Shown here in pieces: positions 7,698 through 17,248 of a stretch of DNA of 33,102 nt. Positions within the stretch are counted from its first letter, which is position 1, and each line of letters begins with the position of its first letter. The DNA lies in the NCBI GenBank assembly GCA_903854475.1, contig CAINWP010000066.1, positions 1 through 33,102 on the forward strand. The letters are read 5' to 3'. The notes under the pieces are model-generated. The model searched no databases. It was not told the DNA's origin and saw only the letters and a list, made by a program, of their open reading frames with translations. The position numbers and the translations under genes are program-made. The stretch comes from an uncultured Verrucomicrobiota bacterium. GTDB taxonomy: Bacteria; Verrucomicrobiota; Verrucomicrobiia; Limisphaerales; UBA9464.

Positions 7698-10250
7698 GTG
7701 AGCGTCACCCTTTACGATTTTCTGCCCCGCCTGGAGGCGCCAACGGCTGATCACCTGCTGGATCGGTTCCTCGACTTTGCTCGCACTCGCGGCATCGAAC
7801 TCTACCCAGCGCAGGAAGAGGCCATTCTCGAACTCTACTCGGGCAAGAACGTCATCCTCAATACGCCAACGGGATCGGGCAAATCGCTGGTGGCCTCGGC
7901 ATTGCATTTCAAGGCGTTGGCTCAAGGCCACAAATCGGTTTACACGTGCCCCATTAAGGCCTTGGTCAACGAGAAGTGGCTTTCGCTCTGCCGGGAATTC
8001 GGTCCCGATAATGTCGGCCTGAGCACTGGGGACGCCACGATCAACCACGATGCGCCCATCCTGTGCTGCACGGCGGAGATTTTGGCCAACATCGCCTTGC
8101 GGGACGGCCCCAATGCCAGCGTCCGCGAAGTGGTGGTGGATGAGTTTCATTATTACTCCGACCGCGAGAGAGGTGTGGCCTGGCAGGTGCCGCTGTTGAC
8201 GCTTTCCAAGAGTCGTTTCCTGCTCATGTCGGCAACCCTTGGCGAGACCGAGTTCTTTGAGACCGAGATGACTCGCCTCAATGGATTTCCCAGCGTCACC
8301 GTCAAGTCGGTGATTCGGCCAGTGCCCCTGGAGTTCAGCTATGCCGAGACCTCGCTCGCTCAGACCGTTGAAACACTCATCAGCGAGGGCAAAGGGCCGG
8401 TTTATGTGGTGCATTTCGCCCAAGCGGATGCGGCCGAGAGTGCGCAGGATTTCACTAGCCTGGCCACAGCGACGCGTGAAGAAAAAGCCACCATTGCCAC
8501 CGCGCTGGAGGGGGCGAAGTTCTCCAGTCCGTACGGGCCGGACATCAAGCGGTGGTTGCGGGCGGGCATTGGGTTGCATCACGCAGGCCTGCTGCCGCGT
8601 TACCGCATCTTGGTCGAGCAGTTGGCTCAGCGCGGGTTGCTGAAGGTCATTTGCGGCACGGACACGTTGGGCGTGGGCATTAATGTGCCGATCCGCACGG
8701 TTCTCTTCACCCGCCTGTGCAAGTACGGCGGCGAAAAGACGGCGATCCTAGGGGCTCGGGACTTCCATCAGATTTCAGGGCGCGCCGGGCGCAAGGGTTT
8801 CGATTCGGTGGGTTGGGTCGTCGCCCAGGCCCCGGAGCATGTCGTCGAGAACCTCAAGCTGGAGGAGAAATCTAAGCGGGACGGAAAGAAGTTTGTGAAG
8901 CGGCAGGCGCCGGACAAGAACTACACCCACTGGGATCGGCAGACCTTCCAGCGGTTGATTCAGGCAGCGCCCGAAAGGCTGGTGTCTCGTTTTCAAGTGT
9001 CGCATGGGATGATCCTGAATGTCTTGAGTCGGCCGGAGGACGGTTGCGGGGCCCTGCGCCGGCTTATCCGGGACTGCCATGACGGACCCACTCTAAAAAA
9101 AGCTCATTTCAAGAGGGTTTGGCAGTTATTCCGGGCTTTGGTCGATCGCTCAATAGTAACCTTCTCACCCAAGGGTGAGGGCAAACGGGTCCGGGTGAAT
9201 GTCGAGTTGCCGGAAGACTTCTCGATGAATCAGACGCTGTCGTTGTACTTGCTCGACACGCTGCGGTTGATAGACCCAGAGACTCCCAACTACGCTCTGG
9301 ATGTCCTCACGTTGGTCGAATCGATCCTCGAAAATCCGGACCTAATCTTGCGTCGGCAACTGGATCGCCTGAAGGGCGAGAAGGTGGCCGAACTCAAGGC
9401 CCAGGGCATGGAGTACGACCAGCGCATGGAGGAGTTGGAGAAGCTCGAATATCCCAAGCCTTGTCGGGAATTCGTCTATTCCACCTTCAATGCGTTCTCG
9501 GAAAAGCACCCTTGGGTGGGCCAAGAGAACATCCGTCCGAAGTCCATCGCTCGGGAGATGTTTGAGCAGTACTACTCCTTCTCCGATTACATTAAGGCTT
9601 ATGAACTCCAGCGCATCGAAGGACTGCTGCTGCGCCACCTGACTTCGGTGTACAAGGTCTTGCGCCAGACGGTTCCGGAGGCGGCCAAAAATGACACCCT
9701 GCGCGAAATGGAAGCCTATTTGGCCGCGTTATTGCGGCAGGTAGATTCGAGCCTCATTGAGGAGTGGGAGCGGATGAAGAACCCCACGGCCGTACCGCGC
9801 GAATCCAAACCGGAGGCCAAGCCACCCGGTGCCGAAGAGGCAGCGCGAGACATTACCCGGGATCCCCGCCAACTCACCGCAATGGTCCGTGCCCGAGTCC
9901 TGCCCTGGATACGTTGCCTCGCGTTGGATCAGTATGAGGAGGCCGTGGCCGCACTGGAGTCCGGAGGGGAAGCAGGGGCTTCCGGTTGGACCGCGACCAG
10001 CCTTCGGGCGGCTCTCCATCCGTACTACACGGACCATCAGCGAATCAGTCTCGAACCGGAGGCCCGCAACACCAAACACACCCACGTGATTCCCTCCGAA
10101 GACCGGAAGAGTTGGCGGGTGATGCAAGTGCTGGTGGACCCGGAGGAACACAATGACTGGCAAGTCGAGTTCGAGATCGATCTCGCGGCCAGCAAGGCGG
10201 CGGAAGTGCTGGTGATGCGCCTGGTGGGCGTTGGTCCTATCGGTGCGTGA
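7698..10250 (+). CDS. DEAD/DEAH-box helicase, DUF3516-like (Ski2-type)
   Basis: 850 aa from a GTG at 7698, 14 bp after the glycosyltransferase stop; the open frame runs further upstream but overlaps that gene. Superfamily 2 motifs are intact: Q-motif region YPAQEEAI (36-43), Walker A TPTGSGKS (56-63), motif Ia [11 protein letters not shown], motif Ic CCTAEILAN, motif II DEFH (148-151), motif III MSATLGE (177-183), and motif [10 protein letters not shown] (358-365). The helicase core resembles Ski2/Mtr4-type RNA helicases. The block order and the LYPAQEE...NTPTGSGKS sequence match what is known for actinobacterial helicases with a C-terminal DUF3516. The C-terminal 450 residues are mostly helical and contain no recognised domain beyond that. 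A role in RNA turnover or ribosome work is inferred only from family resemblance. Confidence 0.88.
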   Translation: MSVTLYDFLPRLEAPTADHLLDRFLDFARTRGIELYPAQEEAILELYSGKNVILNTPTGSGKSLVASALHFKALAQGHKSVYTCPIKALVNEKWLSLCREFGPDNVGLSTGDATINHDAPILCCTAEILANIALRDGPNASVREVVVDEFHYYSDRERGVAWQVPLLTLSKSRFLLMSATLGETEFFETEMTRLNGFPSVTVKSVIRPVPLEFSYAETSLAQTVETLISEGKGPVYVVHFAQADAAESAQDFTSLATATREEKATIATALEGAKFSSPYGPDIKRWLRAGIGLHHAGLLPRYRILVEQLAQRGLLKVICGTDTLGVGINVPIRTVLFTRLCKYGGEKTAILGARDFHQISGRAGRKGFDSVGWVVAQAPEHVVENLKLEEKSKRDGKKFVKRQAPDKNYTHWDRQTFQRLIQAAPERLVSRFQVSHGMILNVLSRPEDGCGALRRLIRDCHDGPTLKKAHFKRVWQLFRALVDRSIVTFSPKGEGKRVRVNVELPEDFSMNQTLSLYLLDTLRLIDPETPNYALDVLTLVESILENPDLILRRQLDRLKGEKVAELKAQGMEYDQRMEELEKLEYPKPCREFVYSTFNAFSEKHPWVGQENIRPKSIAREMFEQYYSFSDYIKAYELQRIEGLLLRHLTSVYKVLRQTVPEAAKNDTLREMEAYLAALLRQVDSSLIEEWERMKNPTAVPRESKPEAKPPGAEEAARDITRDPRQLTAMVRARVLPWIRCLALDQYEEAVAALESGGEAGASGWTATSLRAALHPYYTDHQRISLEPEARNTKHTHVIPSEDRKSWRVMQVLVDPEEHNDWQVEFEIDLAASKAAEVLVMRLVGVGPIGA

Positions 10251-10360
10251 GTTACCCGGTACTGCCGCAGGAGTTACCTATTTGAAGGTCGCTCCTCACC
10301 CAAGTGACCGAGGGAAGGGGGCGTCGAGGAAACTCTTGCGCGTTCGTCCGTCTGCTCGGG

Positions 10361-10699
10361 TTAAGCGGCAGAGGTGGGGAGGGCGAACTCTTCTTCTTCT
10401 TCGGCGGTAGCACTCTCTTCGTTAGTCTCCAGAGGAGCAAAGCGTTCGCTGTTGAAGCCCAACTCGCCATTCAGACCGGTCTTCAGCCCCGGGTCGCGCG
10501 GGTTGAGGATCTCTTCCAGCAACAACCCGATCTCGCCGTCTTTCTTGCCGGACTCATGCCGGTAGTAGCTGCCGCGTCCGATATACATGCCTCGGACCGT
10601 GTAGACCTGATCCTTCTTGGGGAGTTCTGCGAAGAGCGCGGCGGCTTCGGGCGGGAAGTCGTCGTTGATGCACACCACTTTCTGACCTTTGGAAAACAT
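10361..10699 (-). CDS. Small conserved-looking protein of unknown function
   Basis: 112 aa from the ATG at 10699; the frame stays open to 11065 but that part overlaps apt on the other strand and looks like a shadow. The body reads as a compact beta-rich module: KGQKVVCIND (4-13), QVYTVRGMYIGRG (31-43), GLLLEEI (58-64), and GFNSERFAPL (81-90). That KVVC...YTV...L.E...ERF.PL pattern is shared with small uncharacterised phage- and chromosome-encoded proteins, but I cannot name a family. The C-terminal 20 residues are low-complexity and Glu-rich (a run of six acidic residues near 99-104). No ribosome site is obvious. It sits alone between the helicase gene (convergent) and apt (divergent). Function unknown. 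Confidence 0.65.
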   Translation of the reverse strand: MFSKGQKVVCINDDFPPEAAALFAELPKKDQVYTVRGMYIGRGSYYRHESGKKDGEIGLLLEEILNPRDPGLKTGLNGELGFNSERFAPLETNEESATAEEEEEFALPTSAA

Positions 10700-10843
10700 A
10701 CGAATAGAACAAGAGCAGAGTGGGTCGCAGTCGGGGTCGAGGTCAATCTCGGGCGGCTTCTGAGGCGCTTTTGGGTGGCGACCTGCCGAATGGCCCGGAA
10801 CGGGCTTTGACGTCGGGGGTTCCTTGGTCCACAAACCCAGCGC

Positions 10844-11374
10844 GTGACCATCGCCTCCCTGAGCGAACTTGAACAGTCGATCCGCAACGTGCCGGATTTC
10901 CCTAAGCCGGGAATCCAATTTAAGGACATCACTCCGATGTTGGCCAGCGGGCGGTTGTTCGATTCGACGATCCACCACCTCTTGTCTGACATCCCCACCG
11001 GTTCGGTGGACAAGATCGTGGGTATTGATGCCCGTGGGTTCATTTTCGGAGCCGCCGCCGCGCATCGCCTCGGAGTTGGCTTCGTGCCGGTGCGGAAGAA
11101 GGGAAAACTACCATGGCAGACCCATGAGCAGAGTTTCGACTTAGAATACGGTTCGAACACGGTGGCCGTGCACACCGACGCGGTGGCTCCGGGCGAGCGG
11201 ATTCTTCTGGTTGATGACCTTCTGGCCACGGGTGGGACCGCGGGAGCTGCCCTCCAGTTGCTCAGCCGTTTGGGAGCCAAGATCGTCGGTGTCCGCTTCG
11301 TGATCGAACTGGGCTTCCTGGGAGGGCGTCAGCATCTGGGGGATGTGGATGTCCGCTCGTTGATCACCTACTGA
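10844..11374 (+). CDS. apt: Adenine phosphoribosyltransferase
   Basis: 176 aa, the normal length. It makes AMP from adenine and PRPP in purine salvage, in the cytoplasm. Conserved features are the N-terminal FPKPGIQFKDITP block (19-31), GIDARGFIFG (60-69), RKKGKLP flexible loop (84-90), and the PRPP-binding motif VDDLLATGGT (123-132) with two adjacent aspartates. The start is a GTG at 10844, supported by length against the family. Its stop overlaps the 3' end of the convergent transporter gene by 7 bp. There is no other purine gene nearby. Confidence 0.96.
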   Translation: MTIASLSELEQSIRNVPDFPKPGIQFKDITPMLASGRLFDSTIHHLLSDIPTGSVDKIVGIDARGFIFGAAAAHRLGVGFVPVRKKGKLPWQTHEQSFDLEYGSNTVAVHTDAVAPGERILLVDDLLATGGTAGAALQLLSRLGAKIVGVRFVIELGFLGGRQHLGDVDVRSLITY

Positions 11375-12414
11375 GCCGGACTCTTTTTAGAAGAATGAGG
11401 GCCCTTAGGGGCTTCAGGAATACCCCCGGCCGGCGGTTCAGGTAGCGCGGACTGGCGACCCCAGCGGCTGGCTAAGGCGCCGCACACGATGAGTTGCAGC
11501 GGGTGGTAGAGGAGCACGGGCAGGAGGATGAGCCCCAACCCTGGGTGCGCTCCAAAAATGATCTTCGCCATGGGAACTCCCGAGGCGAGGGTCTTTTGAG
11601 GGGCGCAGCATCTCGCGGCGATCAGGTCTGGACGCGTCAGTGATAACGCTCGGGCGAGCACTTCAGTCAACAGCACCGCCAGAGCGAAGAGCAACAGGAC
11701 TCCGCCGGCCGCCGGCAGCAATACGTTCAGGCCGTGTTGTGTCCAGAGGCGTTGTTTCACCGAGTTGCAGAACGCGGCGTACACAATAAAGAGCACGACG
11801 GCACTCGAAAGAGTCCCCAGCCGCTTCTTTTGGCGATTAGCCCAGGCCTCGCAGACGGGGCGAAGGAGTTGTCCGAGGACCAACGGGATTAGCAAGAGGG
11901 TAACGATCTCCGCAATCACGGGCCCCAGCGGCTGTTGTTGATTGCTGGCCTTCATCAGCCACGCCACCCAGAGCGGCGTGACAAAGACCCCCAGCAGGCT
12001 CGAGAGGACCGCATTGAAGAGGGCTCCCACGGTGTTGCCTCCGGCCATTCCCGTCAGGATCACCGAGGTGGTGATGGTGGAAGGCAGTACCGCTAGGTAG
12101 AGGAATCCCAGGCGGAGATCCGGAGCCAGCCAGCCACCAGCGAGGCGATCGAGGACAATCCCCATAATGGGAAACACCAGGAAGGTGAAGGATTGCACCA
12201 ACAGGTGCAGTCGCCATTGGGACAATCCTTGGCGCAGCGCCGTGGAGGGGAGGGTGAGACCTTGGATGAGGAAAATCAGCGCCACCCCCGCTTTGGTGCT
12301 AATGGAGGTCTTGAGCGGACCGTCGGCGGAGCCCAGGTCCGGGATCACCCAGGCCAAGGCCACTGCGAGGGGAAGACTGAGGGCGAACCAATTGCGAAGA
12401 AAAAAAGGCAGCAT
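11368..12414 (-). CDS. SBF-like sodium symporter family transporter (YfeH/RCH1 type)
   Basis: 348 aa from the ATG at 12414; an in-frame extension to 12540 lacks any membrane-protein character. About ten hydrophobic segments cover residues 1-320, opening with MLPFFLRNWFALSLPLAVAL. Family marks are the GLTLPSTAL segment after helix 2, the YLAVLPSTITTSVILT crossing region, and the PQKTLASGVPMAKIIF block near 280-295, which are characteristic of the SBF-like branch (PF13593) of bile acid:sodium symporters. Members transport varied organic anions or affect calcium handling; the substrate here is not predictable. The C-terminal 28 residues are a hydrophilic Pro/Lys tail. The gene's end overlaps the convergent apt gene by 7 bp. 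The next gene on this strand, the ABC-F gene, lies upstream at 12578. Confidence 0.87.
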   Translation of the reverse strand: MLPFFLRNWFALSLPLAVALAWVIPDLGSADGPLKTSISTKAGVALIFLIQGLTLPSTALRQGLSQWRLHLLVQSFTFLVFPIMGIVLDRLAGGWLAPDLRLGFLYLAVLPSTITTSVILTGMAGGNTVGALFNAVLSSLLGVFVTPLWVAWLMKASNQQQPLGPVIAEIVTLLLIPLVLGQLLRPVCEAWANRQKKRLGTLSSAVVLFIVYAAFCNSVKQRLWTQHGLNVLLPAAGGVLLLFALAVLLTEVLARALSLTRPDLIAARCCAPQKTLASGVPMAKIIFGAHPGLGLILLPVLLYHPLQLIVCGALASRWGRQSALPEPPAGGIPEAPKGPHSSKKSPAQ

Positions 12415-12577
12415 GATCCGGAGTGGTAGGCTTTGGGTGAACGCCTCCCCACTCCTCCGCCTCTGAGCGATCTTTAGCAAGCCTGAGCAGCACAAAAATC
12501 TGTCAGGCCGGGCAGGGGTGGACTGCTCCGTCAGGGCCAAGGAATCAGTCCGGAATCGGACCGTAATTGGGTTATAA

Positions 12578-14188
12578 TCAGGCCGTGGTCAGCGCAGCAC
12601 GCGGATCGTTGCCGGCGCCGATCTTCTCCAGGAAGTAGTCGTACCCACCGGCGTAGGGCAGCACCCGCCCGTTGTTCACGTGCAATACCTTGGTCGCCAG
12701 GCGGCGGATGAAATGCACGTCGTGGGAAATAAACAGAAGGGTACCCTCGTAGCGCTCTAGAGCCATCGTGAGGGATTCTACCGTCGTGATGTCGAGGTGC
12801 GTGGTGGGCTCGTCCATCAGCAGCAAGTTGGGCGGATCGACCAAGAACTTGATGAGATTCAAACGGCTCTTCTCGCCGCCGCTCAAGACGGTGGTTGGTT
12901 TGTAAATCTCCTCCTTACGGAACATGAATGAACCCAGGACGGCCCGGGCTTCGTCTTCGCGGAGTGCCGGTGCGCTGGCGAGAACCTCTTCGATGACGTT
13001 CTTGTTGGGGTCGAGGCTGTCGGCCCGGTGTTGGCTGAAGTAGCCGAGCTTGGCATTGTGGCCCAGGTTGCGGACACCTTCCTGAACTTCTACGACCCCG
13101 GCGATAATCTTAAGCAACGTGGACTTGCCGGCGCCATTGGGGCCGACCAGCACTGTGCGCTCGCCGCGTTCGACAGTCAGATCGAGTCCGGAGTAGACCA
13201 CATTTTTGCCGTAGGCCATGTGGATGGCTTCAAGGGAAATGGCCCGCTGTCCACCGCGTGGGGGCGTGGGGATCTGGATGCGGAAGGGCTTTCGGGGTGG
13301 CGTGGGTTTCTCGAGGAGCTCCATCCGCTCGATTTGCTTGAGCTTGGACATCGCCTGAGAGGCCTTCGAGGCGACGGAGCGGAATCGATCTGCGAACTCC
13401 TGGAGGGCCTGGATTTCTTTCTGCTGGTTCTTGAAGGCTGCGTTCTGTTGCTCGTAGCGATCTTCCCGCTGCTGGAGGTAAGCCGAATAATTGCCCGTAT
13501 AACCGATGAGCTTGCGGTCGGCGATCTCATGCACCTGGGTGATGATTTCGTCCATGAACTGGCGGTCGTGGGAAATGAGCAGAACCGCTCCGGCATAATG
13601 AGACAGGTACTCCTGCAACCAGAGCAGTGAGAGCAAGTCGAGGTGGTTGGTGGGTTCGTCGAGGAGCAGCAGGTCGGGCTCCATCACCAACAAACGTGCC
13701 AGGTGGGCCCGCATGACCCAGCCACCGCTCATTTCTTTGGCGAAACGATCGAAGTCGGTTTCCTTGTAGCCCAAACCTTTGAGCATTTTCTTGGCCTTGG
13801 CTTCGACCTGGGGATCGTTGAGCGCATCGAACTTGGCGTGGGTCTCCATGTACTCCGGGCTGTCCACGGAGCCGGCGGCCTCCAGTTCCTTGAGGCGCTT
13901 TTCGAGGCGGGGCAGTTCGCCGGCCCTTCCGGTGGCGACCTCCAGAACGGTTTCCTCACCCACGGCTTCGCCCTCCTGAGGTAGGAAGCCGATCATGGTC
14001 CAAGGATCCCGCTCGACCGTTCCTTCATCGGGAGTCCGGCGTCCGAGAATGATGGAGAAGAGCGTGGATTTGCCCGCGCCGTTGGGACCAACCAACGCCA
14101 CCCGATCCCCGTAGTTGACCTGGAGGGAGGCGTTTTCGAACAGGATCCGTCCGGCGACGGACATTTTCAATTGACCGATGGAAAGCAT
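12578..14188 (-). CDS. ABC-F family ATP-binding protein
   Basis: 536 aa from the ATG at 14188, typical for ABC-F proteins such as Uup, EttA and YdiF; the frame is open upstream to 14464 but without homology-like sequence. Two ATP-binding cassettes and no membrane segments are present. Cassette 1: Walker A GPNGAGKS (34-41), signature MSGGW (153-157), Walker B LLLLDEPTNHLD (173-184), H-loop SHD. The linker (about 240-310) is helical and charged. Cassette 2: Walker A GPNGAGKS (349-356), signature LSGGE (435-439), DEPTTHLD (459-466). ABC-F proteins bind the ribosomal E site and regulate translation or give antibiotic protection; which one applies here is unknown. The first signature ends in W instead of the usual Q/E. 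It is divergent from the Bat operon. Confidence 0.93.
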   Translation of the reverse strand: MLSIGQLKMSVAGRILFENASLQVNYGDRVALVGPNGAGKSTLFSIILGRRTPDEGTVERDPWTMIGFLPQEGEAVGEETVLEVATGRAGELPRLEKRLKELEAAGSVDSPEYMETHAKFDALNDPQVEAKAKKMLKGLGYKETDFDRFAKEMSGGWVMRAHLARLLVMEPDLLLLDEPTNHLDLLSLLWLQEYLSHYAGAVLLISHDRQFMDEIITQVHEIADRKLIGYTGNYSAYLQQREDRYEQQNAAFKNQQKEIQALQEFADRFRSVASKASQAMSKLKQIERMELLEKPTPPRKPFRIQIPTPPRGGQRAISLEAIHMAYGKNVVYSGLDLTVERGERTVLVGPNGAGKSTLLKIIAGVVEVQEGVRNLGHNAKLGYFSQHRADSLDPNKNVIEEVLASAPALREDEARAVLGSFMFRKEEIYKPTTVLSGGEKSRLNLIKFLVDPPNLLLMDEPTTHLDITTVESLTMALERYEGTLLFISHDVHFIRRLATKVLHVNNGRVLPYAGGYDYFLEKIGAGNDPRAALTTA

Positions 14189-14481
14189 TGTCTCGAGTGA
14201 GTAGAGAGGCTGTTCAGGGAGCCTTTGGAGGCATCGGAGGGAAGTGTGTTTCCCAAAACCTTCCGCCACCGTACACCCCGCAAGGTTCGCGGTGGAGCGC
14301 CCCCGGGTCAACCTCGGTGACGGATCGATACCGCGATACCGCGTCTCAGCTAAGTCGGTTGATCGGGCGTCTTGCCGATTGAACCGGGGGCGGACTACGG
14401 TCTCGCACACGCCATGGGCGACTCTCACTTCCAATCTCAGGTTTTTGAATCCCCAACAGGGCACTGCTGCTGCGTGGCACT
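14189..14481. promoter_or_regulatory. Divergent intergenic region, ABC-F gene / Bat operon
   Basis: 293 bp with no credible gene, presumed to hold promoters for both directions. A short direct repeat of GATACCGC occurs near 14327-14345. No clear sigma70 boxes or operator stand out by eye, so the promoter role rests on position alone. Confidence 0.4.
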
Positions 14482-15564
14482 ATGAGTTCGTGGTGGTCCA
14501 GATCGATTCAGGGCGTGATGCGCCGGATCTCCGGATCCGATGCATCCGAGGCACTCCCATCGTCTTCGGTGGCCCCCGCCGAATCCGAGTCTGGGGTTTC
14601 GCCAGAATTACTCCGCAAGGTCCGGCAAATCGAAATTCGCACGCGCCGCCTGGTCGCCGAGGCGCTGGCTGGGCAATACCACTCGGCCTTCAAGGGGCAG
14701 GGGATGGACTTCGACGAAGTTCGCGAATACCAACCGGGCGACGAAGTTCGGACTATCGATTGGAATGTCACTGCGCGGATGAACCATCCGTTCGTAAAGA
14801 AATTCCGCGAAGAGCGGGAGCTCACGGTGATGCTGGTGGTAGACCTCAGCGGTTCAGGTCGCTTTGGCTCAGGCCAGCAGTCCAAGCGGGCTCTGATGGC
14901 TGAGTTGGCTGCGGTCATTGCTTTTTCTGCCATCCGCAACCAGGACAAAGTGGGCTTGCTGCTGTTCACGGAGACGGTCGAGAAATTCGTGCCGCCAGCC
15001 AAGGGGCGTCGCCACGTGCTTCGAGTCGTCCGCGACGTGCTCTTCTTCAAGCCAGAATTCACGGGCACCAACACCAATGGGGCCCTTGATTTTCTGAACA
15101 AGGTCTTGCCGCACCGCGCGGTGGTGGTCGTGGTCTCCGATTTTCTGGGTGAGACCAACCCAGGGCGTGCTTCTGTGCGGGCTCATCTCAGGCGCAATGT
15201 GCTGCACTCCGAGACCCTCGGGCGCCTCTCGCAGAACATTCTCAACCAGGTGGGTCGCCGGCACGATGTCATCGCTCTCCAGGTGGGAGATCCTCGCGAA
15301 CAAGCCCTGCCCGACGTCGGGCGCTTGCTGCTTCAGGATGCCGAGACGGGTGAAGTGGTGGAGATTAACACCTCGGATGTCCGGCGGCGTGAGGCCTTTG
15401 AAACCCGGGCCAAGAAATCCCAGAAGGAATTAGACCGGCTTTTCCGCGGTGCGCGGGTCGATCACCTTAAGATTCTCACGCCCAAGGACGGAGCCCCAGA
15501 AGATGCCTACATGAGCGAACTGGTGGCGTTCTTCGAGGGACGGCAGAAACGGAGGCGTCGATGA
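14482..15564 (+). CDS. DUF58 domain protein, first gene of the Bat operon
   Basis: 360 aa. After a variable 40-residue start, residues 42-70 precede the DUF58 core: GQGMDFDEVREYQPGDEVRTIDW (72-94) and NVTARMNHPFVKKFREERE. A von Willebrand A-like region begins at VVDLSGSGRFGS (119-130), whose DLSGSG resembles a MIDAS motif, and continues through HRAVVVVVSDF. DUF58 proteins are regular members of Bat/MoxR clusters, where they likely take part in membrane-protein or periplasmic complex assembly under stress. Its last four bases overlap the start of the next gene (ATGA). A MoxR AAA+ ATPase gene normally precedes this gene but is absent here; the ABC-F gene runs away on the other strand. Confidence 0.9.
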   Translation: MSSWWSRSIQGVMRRISGSDASEALPSSSVAPAESESGVSPELLRKVRQIEIRTRRLVAEALAGQYHSAFKGQGMDFDEVREYQPGDEVRTIDWNVTARMNHPFVKKFREERELTVMLVVDLSGSGRFGSGQQSKRALMAELAAVIAFSAIRNQDKVGLLLFTETVEKFVPPAKGRRHVLRVVRDVLFFKPEFTGTNTNGALDFLNKVLPHRAVVVVVSDFLGETNPGRASVRAHLRRNVLHSETLGRLSQNILNQVGRRHDVIALQVGDPREQALPDVGRLLLQDAETGEVVEINTSDVRRREAFETRAKKSQKELDRLFRGARVDHLKILTPKDGAPEDAYMSELVAFFEGRQKRRRR

Positions 15565-16226
15565 GGTATTTGGGCGATTTCATTTCAGTGTTCCTGGCAA
15601 CGGCCGTGTCGGTATCGGGGGCTGTCACCAATCGGCTGTCCCAAGGGGGCACGGCCCGACAGGCTCCTCCGGCCCGGTCGGCCGGGGCGGCCGGGGCGTC
15701 AGAGGGGGCCATTCAAGACATCCGTGGTCCGGTGGAGATCCTCACGATGACCCCGTGGTTTCACCGTTTGCTGTTGATCTTGGGAGTGCTGGCCGTGTTG
15801 GGGGTGATCTGGTGGGCCTTGCGTCGTCGGACCCGCCAGCAGGCTGAGTTTCGTGAGTCCGCTGCGGCTCGTGCTCGTGCCCGCCTGTCCGAGTCCTGGG
15901 CTTGGGTGGAGCAGCCCGAGCGTTTTTGTACCCGCCTCTCGGAGGTGGTTCGGGTTTACCTTGAAGAGCGTTTTGGCCTGAAGGCCCCCGACCAGACCAC
16001 TGAGGAGTTTTTGGCCAGCCTGCCCCAAAGCGCCGCGCTGGATGCGGGGCTCAAACCGCTGATCGAGGATTTCTTGACCCAATGCGATTGGGTGAAGTTC
16101 GCCCAGGGCGATCCGGGGCGCACCGAATGTGAACGGTTGCACCAGATGGCTTCGCGCCTGATCGATGAAACCGGGGTGGAATTGCCCTCACGCAAGCAGG
16201 CCACCGAACGGAAAGGGGGGGCATGA
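15561..16226 (+). CDS. DUF4381-like membrane protein of the Bat operon
   Basis: 221 aa. Residues 1-20 look like a signal peptide. An Ala/Pro/Gly-rich stretch (30-55) is followed by GPVEI, a single membrane helix (68-87), and a basic stop sequence RRRTRQQ. The remaining 130 residues are helical with a charged, cytosolic character. This is the layout of DUF4381 proteins found between the DUF58 and VWA genes of Bat operons. The start overlaps the preceding stop by 4 bp, and its stop overlaps the next gene by 4 bp, so translation is probably coupled. It may help anchor the VWA proteins; direct function is unknown. Confidence 0.8.
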   Translation: MRYLGDFISVFLATAVSVSGAVTNRLSQGGTARQAPPARSAGAAGASEGAIQDIRGPVEILTMTPWFHRLLLILGVLAVLGVIWWALRRRTRQQAEFRESAAARARARLSESWAWVEQPERFCTRLSEVVRVYLEERFGLKAPDQTTEEFLASLPQSAALDAGLKPLIEDFLTQCDWVKFAQGDPGRTECERLHQMASRLIDETGVELPSRKQATERKGGA

Positions 16227-17224
16227 ACTTCCGTTTCGAGTCCCCTTGGTGGTTCTTGGCTCTCCTGGCGTTGCCGCTTCTGGAGTGGTGCCGCCGGCGC
16301 ACGGCCCGAGAGGCGGTATTTGTCTATTCCAGCCTTACTCTGGTGAAGGGTATCCTCCAGATGAATCGCACTCTCGCCAGCCGTGTCCTCTTGGCGGCCC
16401 GGTGGATGGGGTTGGTACTACTCATTGTGGGTATGGCCCGCCCCCAGTGGGCTGTGGGTAAGGCTCCCCGCAAGGCCAGCGGCATCGACATCGCCGTCGC
16501 GCTGGACCTGTCGGTTTCCATGCTCAGTGAAGACTTCGAATTGCAGGGGGAGCGAGTCGATCGGGTCACCGTGGCCAAGGACACCCTCAAGGCGTTCATC
16601 GAGAACCGCCCGAATGACCGTATCGGTTTGGCCGTGTTTTCTTCCCACGCCTACATCGCTGCACCGCCCACTCTCGATCATGACTTCTTGCGTCGGCACA
16701 TCGATCGCATGGAGGTGCTCGGAGAGCAGGGGACGGCCATTGGCGCAGGCTTGAGTGCCGCGGTGAACCGTTTGCGTGACCTGAAGTCCAAGAGTCGTAT
16801 CGTGATCTTGCTCACCGACGGGCAGAATAATGCCGGCAATGTTCCGCCGCTCACCGCCGCCGAGGCGGCCCAATCGCTCGGAGTGAAGGTGTACACGATC
16901 GGCGTGGGTATCCGGGGTAATGCACCGATGCCAGTGGGCCGTGACGCCTTCGGTCGCAAGGTGTACCGGCAGGTGGCCGTGGACATCGACGAAGACACGC
17001 TGACGCGGATTGCGGAGCGGACTGGAGGTAAATATTTTCGGGCGGACAGCACCAAGACGTTGCGCTCGATTTACGAGGAGATCGACCGACTGGAAAAAAC
17101 GGAGGTCGAGACCCACCAGAACGTGCTCTACGCCGAGTGGATGGTGTGGTGTGTTGCTCCGGGGGCAGCCCTGCTGCTCTTGGAGTTAATTGTCGGCAAC
17201 ACGGTTTGGCGCCGACTCCCTTGA
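16223..17224 (+). CDS. batA: BatA-type von Willebrand factor A membrane protein
   Basis: 333 aa, the usual BatA length. The N-terminal segment FESPWWFLALLALPLLEW is the conserved BatA membrane helix, a second helix lies at 57-72, and a third at about 306-328. The VWA domain (89-290) has a complete MIDAS: Asp95-Ser97-Ser99 in DLSVS, Thr171 in GTAIG, and Asp199 in TDGQNNAG, so metal-dependent ligand binding is plausible. In Bacteroides the bat genes promote aerotolerance; in other phyla they form inner-membrane complexes. Overlaps the previous gene by 4 bp. Confidence 0.93.
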   Translation: MNFRFESPWWFLALLALPLLEWCRRRTAREAVFVYSSLTLVKGILQMNRTLASRVLLAARWMGLVLLIVGMARPQWAVGKAPRKASGIDIAVALDLSVSMLSEDFELQGERVDRVTVAKDTLKAFIENRPNDRIGLAVFSSHAYIAAPPTLDHDFLRRHIDRMEVLGEQGTAIGAGLSAAVNRLRDLKSKSRIVILLTDGQNNAGNVPPLTAAEAAQSLGVKVYTIGVGIRGNAPMPVGRDAFGRKVYRQVAVDIDEDTLTRIAERTGGKYFRADSTKTLRSIYEEIDRLEKTEVETHQNVLYAEWMVWCVAPGAALLLLELIVGNTVWRRLP

Positions 17225-17248
17225 TTGGACAGACCTAGCGAACATCGA

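Noticed and set aside
10700-11065. N-terminal extension of the small minus-strand protein
   Set aside because: It runs antisense to apt and is Arg/His/Pro-rich shadow sequence; the conserved-looking module starts at the ATG at 10699.
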